12,622 nt of DNA from contig JASLAV010000969.1 in assembly GCA_030146905.1 (NCBI GenBank), forward strand, positions 1 through 12,622, written 5' to 3'. Source of the DNA: Lentzea sp. (lineage in GTDB: Bacteria > Actinomycetota > Actinomycetes > Mycobacteriales > Pseudonocardiaceae). Of this stretch, positions 5,896 to 12,488 are shown piece after piece. The translations under genes were made by a program, and so were the position numbers. The number at the start of each line of letters is the position of its first letter. Within the stretch, counting starts at the first letter, position 1. Under the pieces are notes generated by a model, which ran no database searches, had not been told where the DNA came from, and worked only from the letters and a program-made list of their open reading frames with translations.

Positions 5896-7949
5896 GACCG
5901 GGTCCCCCGCACCAGCAGGTCGCGCAGCCTGCCGACGTTGTCGAACGAGCCGAAGCCGACCCTGCCCGACGGGAAGGTCGTGTCCACGGCGGTCATCAAC
6001 GGGAACTCGGAGCCGTCCACGTGGACAGCGATCTCGCCGGAGTCCGCGCAGTGCCGCACTCTGACGCGGTGCCAGGCCGTGTCCGACACCGCGGGTGCGG
6101 CGCCGACGGATCGCGTGGCGTCCCACTGGTGGTCGAGGCGCAGGCGGTCGGCGTTGTCGACGACGAAGATGCCGTTGTGGGGGTAGATCCTGTTGTCCGA
6201 CGACAGGTGCGCGTAGTAGAACTCCGTGTCGGACCGGTGGCCGAACACGATGATCACGTCCCGGTTGGACTCCGACACCGGTGTGTCCAGCCGCACCGAG
6301 GCGTCGACCTGCACCGAACCGAACGCAGGACCCTTCGCCAGCACCGCGTACTCGAACGGCCGCCGTGGACCGGGGCGGGTCGCACCGGGTTGCGCCAGCA
6401 CGACCTCGCGGCCGGGGAACCGCCACAGCTCGGGCGTCACCGGCTTCCACGACGAGGCGGACCCGGCACCGGCGACGACGTCGTGGCCCAGCCGGCAGGA
6501 GGCGAAGGTGCGCGCACCCGTCACCTTCCAGACCTTGCCGTTCGCCTTGGCCAGCAGGTAGAGCTCGCCGGCGGTGTCCTGGCCGAAGCGCAGGTCGACG
6601 CGGTTCGGGTCGTTCACCAACGCCTTGAGCGTGGTCAGCCTGCCGTCCACGTAGACCATCAGCTCACGCGACGCGGCCATCGGGTCGCCCGCGCGCATCG
6701 AGCGTTCCTCCGCGTAGTACAGGAGACCCTTCACGCCCTCGCCGTAGATGTACTTGCCGCGCAACGAAGGGATCTTCGTGCCGCGGTAGACGAAGCCGCC
6801 CATCAACGCGTTGCCGCTGTCGGCGCACGGGCTCGTGGAGGGGAGGCGGTTGTGGTCGAACGCCGTCACCGGGTACGTGTAGCCGTGCTTCGCGTCGTCG
6901 GCCGGCAGCGGGAACACGCCGCACGACGGGTCGCCGCGGCGGAACTCCCAGATGCCCTCGCGTTCGCTCCAGCCGAGGTTGGCGCCCTTGCGGACCTCGT
7001 AGACCGAGTCGACGGCCTTCTCGCCGATGTGGCCGAGGAACATCTTGTGCGAGCCGCCGGCGTCCCAGCTGAAGCGGTACGGGTCGCGCATGCCGTACGC
7101 GTAGATCTCCCCCAACGCGCCGGCCCTGCCGACGAACGGGTTCGAGCGCGGAACGCCGTACTGCCCGTTGACCCCGTCACGGCCGGCGGGATCGATGCGC
7201 AGGATCTTGCCCTGCGGCAGCGCCAAGTCCTGCGGCACGGTCGTCACGGCTCCGATCCCACCGTCACCCGAGGCGATGTAGAGCAGGTCGCGGTCCTCGT
7301 CCGGCCAGCGGGCGGTCGGGTTGAAGCCGATCTCCTGGAAGCCGTGGATGAACGACGCGAAGCCGACGCGCAGGACTTCCCTGCGCGTTCCGGAGAAGAC
7401 GTCCGCGCTCGGGTCTGCCGCGGTCCACTCGGTGATCACGCCGTGCACCTGCGCGTCTGCGGGTGACGGCAGGTCGGGCTTCTTCGTGGTGAGCGCGGCA
7501 CCGGTTTCGGTGTGCACCGTGTAGAACCTGCCGTTGCCGCGGAAGTCCGGGTGGAACGCCGCGAACCCGAAGCCGCTGCCCAGGCCGCGATGGGTGTGGA
7601 AGTCCGGGCCGATGGCGGCGCCCAGGTCGAGGAACGCGTGCTGGACCCCGTCGTCCAGCAGGTAGAGCTTGCCGTTCATGTCCGGCACGAACAGCCTGCC
7701 GGAGCCGTCCGGCACCTCGCCGAGGTAGTTGATCCGGTTGTACCGCACCAGCCTGGTGTCGGTCGGCGGCGGCACCGGCTGGGAGGCGGGTAGCCGCGCC
7801 ACCTCGGTGAGCTCCAGGCCGATTCCGGACGCTCCCGGTGTCGGCAGCGGGTCGGCGATCGGCACGTCCGGCTGGGCCGACGCGACGGGCACGACCAACG
7901 CGGAGAGCACGACCGTGGTGACGGCCAACGAGGACAAGCGTCTGAACAT
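5892..7949 (-). CDS. Secreted PQQ-dependent sugar (glucose/sorbosone) dehydrogenase-like protein with extra C-terminal domain
   Basis: 685 residues with a signal peptide (residues 1-25, ending PVASA before QPDVP). Residues about 45-478 form a six-bladed propeller of the glucose/sorbosone dehydrogenase family. Visible motifs are AAFHPDFRGNGRFYTVHT (130-147), H202 in the position of the soluble enzyme's catalytic histidine, and IASGDGG (225-231) in the calcium/PQQ loop. GKILRIDPAG (247-256), SNPFVG (269-274) and YAYGMRDPYRFSW (283-295) follow. Known members oxidise sugars with PQQ; the substrate here is not predictable, and no PQQ synthesis gene is in the window. Residues about 484-685 are an added jelly-roll domain (FGSVQVDASVRL, RDVIIVFGHRS, GRVGFGSFDNV) resembling LamG or DUF1080-type modules, probably for substrate binding. 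The start is ATG at 7949 after a G-rich stretch. It is the first gene of a two-gene unit with the LamG-like gene, behind a clear promoter and operator. Confidence 0.87.
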   Translation of the reverse strand: MFRRLSSLAVTTVVLSALVVPVASAQPDVPIADPLPTPGASGIGLELTEVARLPASQPVPPPTDTRLVRYNRINYLGEVPDGSGRLFVPDMNGKLYLLDDGVQHAFLDLGAAIGPDFHTHRGLGSGFGFAAFHPDFRGNGRFYTVHTETGAALTTKKPDLPSPADAQVHGVITEWTAADPSADVFSGTRREVLRVGFASFIHGFQEIGFNPTARWPDEDRDLLYIASGDGGIGAVTTVPQDLALPQGKILRIDPAGRDGVNGQYGVPRSNPFVGRAGALGEIYAYGMRDPYRFSWDAGGSHKMFLGHIGEKAVDSVYEVRKGANLGWSEREGIWEFRRGDPSCGVFPLPADDAKHGYTYPVTAFDHNRLPSTSPCADSGNALMGGFVYRGTKIPSLRGKYIYGEGVKGLLYYAEERSMRAGDPMAASRELMVYVDGRLTTLKALVNDPNRVDLRFGQDTAGELYLLAKANGKVWKVTGARTFASCRLGHDVVAGAGSASSWKPVTPELWRFPGREVVLAQPGATRPGPRRPFEYAVLAKGPAFGSVQVDASVRLDTPVSESNRDVIIVFGHRSDTEFYYAHLSSDNRIYPHNGIFVVDNADRLRLDHQWDATRSVGAAPAVSDTAWHRVRVRHCADSGEIAVHVDGSEFPLMTAVDTTFPSGRVGFGSFDNVGRLRDLLVRGTRS

Positions 7950-7990
7950 CCCCCACCACCCTGTGGGCCAGGCCGTGGCAGCACGGCTGC

Positions 7991-8004
7991 GGAAAGCGCT
8001 TTCC
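7991..8004. promoter_or_regulatory. LacI-family-type operator, copy 1
   Basis: GGAAAGCGCTTTCC is a perfect 14-bp palindrome with a central CpG, the style of LacI/GalR-family operators. It lies 42-55 bases upstream of the dehydrogenase-like ATG. Its near edge is 17 bases downstream of the -10 box, so it is inside the early transcribed region. An identical copy lies at 10713-10726. Confidence 0.8.
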
Positions 8005-8021
8005 TTCGCGGCGGACTTCCG

Positions 8022-8050
8022 AATCTACCGAGCTGATAAATTAGTCACAA
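8022..8050 (-). promoter_or_regulatory. Promoter of the dehydrogenase/LamG unit
   Basis: On the minus strand TTGTGA (8050-8045) and TAGATT (8027-8022) are separated by 17 bases, close to the vegetative actinomycete consensus. Transcription should start near 8015, just before the operator. The gap after the upstream ATPase gene (stop at 8071) is only about 120 bases and contains this promoter, so the two operons are separate units. Confidence 0.65.
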
Positions 8051-8070
8051 CTCCTGAGGTGGACCGAGAA

Positions 8071-8880
8071 TCAGTCGTGTCCCGAGACAGCTCCCAGCAG
8101 ATCCCGGATGTGCGCGGTCGCCGCCGCGAACTCCGGGCGGGCCATCGTCGCGGAGTAGTCGCGTTCCAGGGGCAGGTCGACGTCGATGACCTCCTTGACC
8201 ACCGCCGGCCGCTGGGTCAGCACGATCACCCGGTTGGCCAGGTACACCGACTCCGCGATCGAGTGCGTCACGAGCAGCACGGTGGTGCCGGTCTCCCGCC
8301 ACACCCTGCGCAGCTCGACGTTCATCTGCTCGCGGGTCAACGCGTCCAGCGCGCCGAACGGTTCGTCCATCAGCAACACCCGCGGCCGGTGCAGCAGCGC
8401 ACGGCACAACGCCACACGTTGTTGCATGCCGCCGGAAAGCTCGTGGGGCAGGGCGTTCTCGAAGCCGGCGAGCCCCGTCATCTCGATGAGCTCGTCGGCG
8501 CGCCTGCCCGCCTCGGCCGCGTTCATGCCGCGCATCTCGGCCTGCAGCAGGATGTTCTTCCTCGCCGACCGCCACTCCAGCAACGCCGCGCGCTGGAACA
8601 CGAACCCGATGTCGTGCCGCGGCCCGCTCACCCGTGAACCGAGCAGCGTCACGGAGCCGGAGGACGGCCGCAGCAGGCCGGACACCAGCTTCAGCAACGT
8701 CGACTTGCCGCAGCCGGACGGGCCGACGATCGACACGAACTCGCCCGGTGCGACGTCGAGCGAGACCTGCCCGATCGCCGTGACCTCCGTGCGCTTCGAC
8801 TGGAAGCGCACGGAGACGTCCTCGATGGCGACGGCGGAGGTGGTGGCAGTCACGTCAGCGCTCATCCCTGTTGTGCTCAT
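8071..8880 (-). CDS. ABC importer ATPase, SsuB/TauB/NrtD-like
   Basis: 269 residues. All nucleotide-binding motifs are present: Walker A GPSGCGKS (53-60), Q-loop Q96 in FVFQRAALLEW, signature LSGGMQQR (148-155), Walker B VLLMDEP (168-174), D-loop GALD and switch H206 in LLVTHSIAES. The phrases MDEPFGALDALTREQMN and THSIAESVYLANRVIVL are typical of the nitrate/taurine/sulfonate/pyrimidine-type importers. It would power uptake through the permease two genes upstream. The ATG at 8880 overlaps the stop of the binding-protein gene in an ATGA, which decides the start over the internal ATG at 8865. It is the last gene of the three-gene importer operon. Confidence 0.94.
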   Translation of the reverse strand: MSTTGMSADVTATTSAVAIEDVSVRFQSKRTEVTAIGQVSLDVAPGEFVSIVGPSGCGKSTLLKLVSGLLRPSSGSVTLLGSRVSGPRHDIGFVFQRAALLEWRSARKNILLQAEMRGMNAAEAGRRADELIEMTGLAGFENALPHELSGGMQQRVALCRALLHRPRVLLMDEPFGALDALTREQMNVELRRVWRETGTTVLLVTHSIAESVYLANRVIVLTQRPAVVKEVIDVDLPLERDYSATMARPEFAAATAHIRDLLGAVSGHD

Positions 8881-9878
8881 CCCTTCGGGGCTGCGCTTTC
8901 TTCCCAGTACGCCGACGGGTCGGACGCCTCCTTGATGATGCCGGTCCGCTGGAACGTCTCGATGGTCTTCTTCCAGTCGTCGACGGTGTTGACGCCCGGC
9001 GCCTTGCCCTTCGTGGCGTCGGTGTGCAGCAGCGTCAGCGTGGTCTTGAACTGCTCCAGCACGACCGTCGGCGACGGCAGCTGCTCGGCGGCGCCCTTCA
9101 TCGACTCGGCGGCCGCCTCCGGCGCCTTCTCGGCCTCCGCCCACGCCTCCTGGGTCGCCGCGACCATCTTCTTCACCAGCTCGGGATCCTTCTGCAGCAT
9201 CGACTTCGAGGTCAGCAGGCCGTTGCTGAAGTAGTTGAGCCCATACTCCGAGAACCGCAGGTACGATACGTCCTTGCCGGCCTTCTCCTCGATGGTCGGC
9301 CCCTGGTCGGACGCGAACCCGAGCAGCACGTCGGTGCGGCCGGAGATGACCGCGGCCATCTTGCCCGCCGGGTCGATGTTCTGGACGGAGACGTCGGACT
9401 CCTGCATGCCGTTCTGCCTCAGGAACGCGGGGAACGTCTTCGTCAGCGCGTCACCCGCCGTCGTGGCGACCGACTTGCCCTTGAGGTCCTCCGGCTTGCT
9501 GATGTTCTTCTCGGTGAAGAACTGCACGGACGCGGGCGTGGTCTGCAGGAAGACGCCGATGCTCTTGGCCGGGACGCCCTGCTCGACGGCCGTGGCGAGC
9601 GCGGACGTGTCGGCCCAGCCGAAGTCGGTCTGGCCGGCCCCCGTCGCCGTGACGGTCTTGCCGGAGCCCTGTCCGGCCTGGATCTTGAGCTTGATGCCGT
9701 GCCTGTCGTAGATGCCCTGCTTGAGCCCGTAGTAGAACGGCGCGTGCTCGCCGTACGGGTACCAGTTGAGGGTCAGCGTGACCTCCTTGGCGTCACCGCC
9801 TTCGGAAGTCGTGCCGCCACCACCGCAGCCGGTGATCAACAGCACCGCGGGAAGAAGACCTGCGAGCACTCTCTTCAT
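8877..9878 (-). CDS. ABC importer substrate-binding lipoprotein, NMT1/THI5-like (ThiY/TauA/SsuA type)
   Basis: 333 residues. The lipoprotein signal MKRVLAGLLPAVLLITGC has its lipobox cysteine at C18, so it is tethered outside the membrane. The mature N-terminus LTLNWYPYGEHAPFYYGLKQ followed by GIYDRHGI is the hallmark of the NMT1/THI5 type-2 periplasmic-binding fold. ADTSALATAVEQG, DLKGKSVATTAGDAL and MAAVISGRTDVLLGF complete the two lobes. Relatives bind thiamine-pyrimidine precursors, riboflavin, taurine or alkyl sulfonates. HAPFYYGLKQGIY leans toward the pyrimidine-precursor type, but the ligand cannot be fixed. AAGGG lies 6 bases before the ATG at 9878. A second ATG directly upstream at 9881 overlaps the permease stop (TGATG) but would leave only 3 bases of spacing. 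The stop overlaps the ATPase start. Confidence 0.92.
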   Translation of the reverse strand: MKRVLAGLLPAVLLITGCGGGGTTSEGGDAKEVTLTLNWYPYGEHAPFYYGLKQGIYDRHGIKLKIQAGQGSGKTVTATGAGQTDFGWADTSALATAVEQGVPAKSIGVFLQTTPASVQFFTEKNISKPEDLKGKSVATTAGDALTKTFPAFLRQNGMQESDVSVQNIDPAGKMAAVISGRTDVLLGFASDQGPTIEEKAGKDVSYLRFSEYGLNYFSNGLLTSKSMLQKDPELVKKMVAATQEAWAEAEKAPEAAAESMKGAAEQLPSPTVVLEQFKTTLTLLHTDATKGKAPGVNTVDDWKKTIETFQRTGIIKEASDPSAYWEESAAPKG

Positions 9879-9880
9879 CA

Positions 9881-10696
9881 TCAGCCCTTCGCCAGGAGTG
9901 TGGTGACAGCGGCGCCCCGCCTGCTGGCGTGCCACGGCAGCATCAGGTGTTCCGCGAGGTCGGGCAGGAGGAAGAGGAGGACGCCGACCACCGAGGTGAC
10001 GATCAGGCCCGCGAAGAGCATCGGGGTGTCCATGTTGCCGTTGGCCTGCAGGATCACGTACCCGAGACCCTCGTTGGAACCGACGAACTCCCCCACCACG
10101 GCACCGGTGACGGCGAGCGTGACGGCGACCTTCAGACCCGCGAACAGGTGCGGGAGCGCGGCGGGGAAGCGGATCTTCACGAACGTCTTCACCGGACCGC
10201 CGCCCATGGTGGCGGCGAGCTCGAGCATCTCGGTGTCGACGGACTTCAGGCCGGTGACCGTGGAGATCACGACGGGGAAGAACGCCATCAGCACGGCCAC
10301 GACCACCTTGGGCTCGAAGCCGAACCCGAGCCACACCACGAAGAGCGGCGCGATCGCGATCTTGGGGATGACCTGCGCGAACAGCAGCAGCGGGTAGGCG
10401 GTGCTCTCGATCGTGCGCGAGTAGACCATCGCGACGGCGACCAGGACGCCGAGCACACCCGCGATGACGAACCCGAGGACCGTCTCGTACGTGGTCACCC
10501 ACGTGTGGCCCCACAGGTAGGACCACCTGTCGACCAGCAGCCCGAAGGTCTTGCCGGGTGAGGGCACCAGGTAGGCCTCGACCAGGCCGGTGACCGTGAC
10601 GAGGTGCCAGATCACGAGGCAGGCCACCAGCAGCGCGGCCGGACGCCACGTCCGCTCGGCGAGGCCTCGCCAGCGGTCTCCCGAAACCGTGCCCAC
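9881..10696 (-). CDS. ABC importer permease, SsuC/TauC-like
   Basis: 271 residues with six predicted membrane helices at about 19-38, 70-92, 101-125, 129-149, 186-206 and 226-248. The cytoplasmic EAA loop that docks to the ATPase is at about 159-182 (ELAATMGGGPVKTFVKIRFP, then AALP). The phrase LFAQVIPKIAIAPLFVVWLG is typical of the BPD_transp_1 permeases of nitrate/taurine/sulfonate/pyrimidine importers. One permease gene is present, so a homodimer is expected. The GTG start at 10696 is preceded by GAGGGGG, a strong ribosome binding site; no ATG gives a sensible N-terminus. It is first in the operon, followed by the binding protein (overlapping TGATG) and the ATPase. A promoter and an operator stand directly upstream. 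Confidence 0.93.
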   Translation of the reverse strand: MGTVSGDRWRGLAERTWRPAALLVACLVIWHLVTVTGLVEAYLVPSPGKTFGLLVDRWSYLWGHTWVTTYETVLGFVIAGVLGVLVAVAMVYSRTIESTAYPLLLFAQVIPKIAIAPLFVVWLGFGFEPKVVVAVLMAFFPVVISTVTGLKSVDTEMLELAATMGGGPVKTFVKIRFPAALPHLFAGLKVAVTLAVTGAVVGEFVGSNEGLGYVILQANGNMDTPMLFAGLIVTSVVGVLLFLLPDLAEHLMLPWHASRRGAAVTTLLAKG

Positions 10697-10712
10697 ACAG
10701 CCCCCTCGGGTC

Positions 10713-10726
10713 GGAAAGCGCTTTCC
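10713..10726. promoter_or_regulatory. LacI-family-type operator, copy 2
   Basis: GGAAAGCGCTTTCC is identical to the palindrome at 7991-8004. It lies 17-30 bases upstream of the permease GTG. It starts 3 bases after the -10 box and so covers the expected transcription start, the classic place for a repressor. Confidence 0.82.
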
Positions 10727-10729
10727 AGT

Positions 10730-10758
10730 ACGCTATGGCCGGTCCCCGCACCGGTCAA
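10730..10758 (-). promoter_or_regulatory. Promoter of the importer operon
   Basis: On the minus strand TTGACC (10758-10753) and TAGCGT (10735-10730) are separated by 17 bases. Both hexamers fit the actinomycete vegetative consensus (TTGACN and TAGNNT). The operator begins 3 bases downstream, so a bound repressor would block initiation. Confidence 0.7.
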
Positions 10759-10813
10759 GGTGGAGGATCGATGCCGGCCCCCGCCGCGGCGACTGAATCG
10801 ATCTTCTCGCGGC

Positions 10814-11500
10814 TCAGGGCACCGGGGCGTAGACGTTGCCCGCACGGTCGCGGCCGCGCGCCAGGTAGATGCTGTGGCTGTCCGGCTGGAGGAACCGGAC
10901 CGTCGTCGGCATGTACCGCATGGTGTAGCCGCAGCGCCGCGCACTGCTGCGGTTCGGCGGGCTGCCGTGCACCAGCATCGCCGAGTGGACGCTGCACGCC
11001 CCGCGCTCCAGTTCCACGTCGACGGCTCGCGACTCGTCCACGGCCGTCTCCTGGTTGAAGAACGAGTCTGCGGTGCCGGTGTGCTCGACGGCCGCCAGGT
11101 GGCTGCCGGGGATCACGCGCAGGCAGCCGTTCCCGACCGTCGACGGGTCGATCGCCAGCCAGACCGTGATCGCGTCGCCCGGCGGGTCGATGCTGTCGCG
11201 CCAGAAGTGCGCGTCCTGGTGCCACGGCACGGGTTTGCCGTCACCGGCGGGTTTGCAGATGAAGTGCGAGGAGAACAACGCGATGTCCGGGCCGATCAGC
11301 GACTCGACGAGGTCCAGCACGTCCGCGTCCAGCAGCCACTCGAACAGCGCGGGGTCGGTCAGGTGCGGCACGTCCATGTGTTCGGGCCGCTGCCCTTGCG
11401 GCAGGGCGGCCAGCTTGGCCTCGAAGTGCGCGGCGAGCGCCTCGAACCTGGCGGGCGCCAGCACGCTCGGATGCGTCTCGTAGCCGTCGGTCTGGAACAT
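10814..11500 (-). CDS. PhyH-family Fe(II)/2-oxoglutarate dioxygenase
   Basis: 228 residues of the phytanoyl-CoA dioxygenase type. Metal ligands are H94 and D96 in VPWHQDAHFW and the distal H178 in SAMLVHGSPPNRS. The arginine pair at 188-189 (SARRCGYTMRY) is the likely 2-oxoglutarate anchor. VWLAIDPSTVGNGCLRVIPGSH is the conserved core strand pair of the family. The enzyme would hydroxylate a small substrate in the cytoplasm with Fe(II), O2 and 2-oxoglutarate; the substrate is unknown. GAGG lies 7 bases before the ATG at 11500; an adjacent GTG at 11503 is possible but too close. The gene starts 4 bases after the stop of the ATPase gene, so it is almost certainly in the same operon as a carbohydrate-type importer. 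The imported compound or a product of it may be the dioxygenase substrate. Confidence 0.9.
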   Translation of the reverse strand: MFQTDGYETHPSVLAPARFEALAAHFEAKLAALPQGQRPEHMDVPHLTDPALFEWLLDADVLDLVESLIGPDIALFSSHFICKPAGDGKPVPWHQDAHFWRDSIDPPGDAITVWLAIDPSTVGNGCLRVIPGSHLAAVEHTGTADSFFNQETAVDESRAVDVELERGACSVHSAMLVHGSPPNRSSARRCGYTMRYMPTTVRFLQPDSHSIYLARGRDRAGNVYAPVP

Positions 11501-11504
11501 CACG

Positions 11505-12488
11505 TCACCTCACGAGTAGGCCGGTCTCCTTGTCGTAACGCAGAACGCGTGCGGGCGGGGCGTCCACGGTCACCGTGGCGCCGACGGCGGGCTCGTCGTC
11601 CTCCGGCACGACGTACCCGATCTGGTCGTCGCCGCAGTCGAGCGTCACCAGCGACGTCACGCCGAGGTTCTCCACAATGGACACCGTTCCGGTGAAGAGC
11701 CCCTCGGTGGCGGGCGAGAGGTACTCGGGACGGACACCGATGATCTCCGACGCGCGCGGCACGAGGTTCATGGGCGTCGAACCGATGAAGTTCGCGACGA
11801 AGGTGTCCGCCGGCCGCTGGAACACCTCGCGCGGCGTTCCGAGCTGGCGGATCCGCCCGGCGTCCATCACCGCGATCCGGTCGGCCAGCGCCAGCGCCTC
11901 TGCCTGGTCGTGCGTCACGAACACCGTCGTCAACGCGAGTTCCCGTTGCAGCTTCTTGAGGAACGTCCGCGCTTCCAGCCGCAGCCGGGCGTCCAGGTTG
12001 GACAGCGGCTCGTCCAGCAGCAGCACCTCGGCCGACGCGGCGACCGCGCGGGCCAGCGCGGCCCGTTGCTGCTGGCCGCCGGAGAGCTGGCCCGGCCGTC
12101 GCTCCAGCAGCCCGTCCAGGCTGAGGCCTCCCGCTGTGCGCGCGGCGGTCTCGCGCTGCACCGACTTGGCCGCTCCCCGCACCCGCAATGGGTAGGCGAT
12201 GTTCTGCGCCACGGTCATGTGCGGGAACAACGCGTAGTCCTGGAACACCATGGCGACCCCGCGCTCGCCGGGCTGCAAGCGCGTGACGTCGCGCGAGCCG
12301 ATCGACACGGTGCCCTCGGAGGCGCCCTCCAGGCCGGCGATGGTGCGCAGCAGCGTGGTCTTGCCGCAGCCCGACGGACCGAGCAGGGCGAACAGCTCGC
12401 CGTCGGAGATCTCGAGGTCCAGGGAGTCCACCGCCCGCACCCCGTTGGGGTAGACGGTGGCCAGACCGGCGATCGTGATGCCCGCCAT
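11505..12488 (-). CDS. ABC importer ATPase, MalK/UgpC/PotA-like with C-terminal TOBE-type region
   Basis: 327 residues. The nucleotide-binding domain fills about 1-235: Walker A GPSGCGKT (37-44), Q-loop Q83 in VFQDYALFPHMTV, signature LSGGQQQR (135-142), Walker B VLLLDEP (155-161), D-loop SNLDARLR and switch H193 in VTHDQAEALALADRI. Residues about 238-327 form a TOBE/OB-like extension (IIGVRPEYL, VENLGVTSLVTLDCGDDQIG). It is about 40 residues shorter than typical MalK regulatory domains, so it is nearer the minimal single-TOBE type. It would energise the permease encoded directly upstream. The ATG at 12488 overlaps the permease stop in TGATG, and the next gene downstream, a PhyH dioxygenase, starts 4 bases after the stop. 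Confidence 0.92.
   Translation of the reverse strand: MAGITIAGLATVYPNGVRAVDSLDLEISDGELFALLGPSGCGKTTLLRTIAGLEGASEGTVSIGSRDVTRLQPGERGVAMVFQDYALFPHMTVAQNIAYPLRVRGAAKSVQRETAARTAGGLSLDGLLERRPGQLSGGQQQRAALARAVAASAEVLLLDEPLSNLDARLRLEARTFLKKLQRELALTTVFVTHDQAEALALADRIAVMDAGRIRQLGTPREVFQRPADTFVANFIGSTPMNLVPRASEIIGVRPEYLSPATEGLFTGTVSIVENLGVTSLVTLDCGDDQIGYVVPEDDEPAVGATVTVDAPPARVLRYDKETGLLVR

Noticed and set aside
5896..6450. Upstream extension of the LamG-like gene
   Set aside because: The extension is a shadow of the dehydrogenase gene; the ATG at 5895 begins a signal peptide and makes an ATGA overlap.
6021..7466. 481-codon plus-strand open frame
   Set aside because: It is antisense to the clearly recognisable dehydrogenase-like gene, with Arg/Val/His-rich shadow composition and no motif.
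8871..10397. 508-codon plus-strand open frame across the importer genes
   Set aside because: It crosses gene boundaries antisense to the binding-protein and permease genes and shows no domain.
10766..10803. Inverted repeat GATCGAT ... ATCGATC between the dioxygenase and importer operons
   Set aside because: The stem is only 7 bases with a 24-base loop and no T-run follows, so it is not a convincing terminator; the arms contain the common palindrome ATCGAT.
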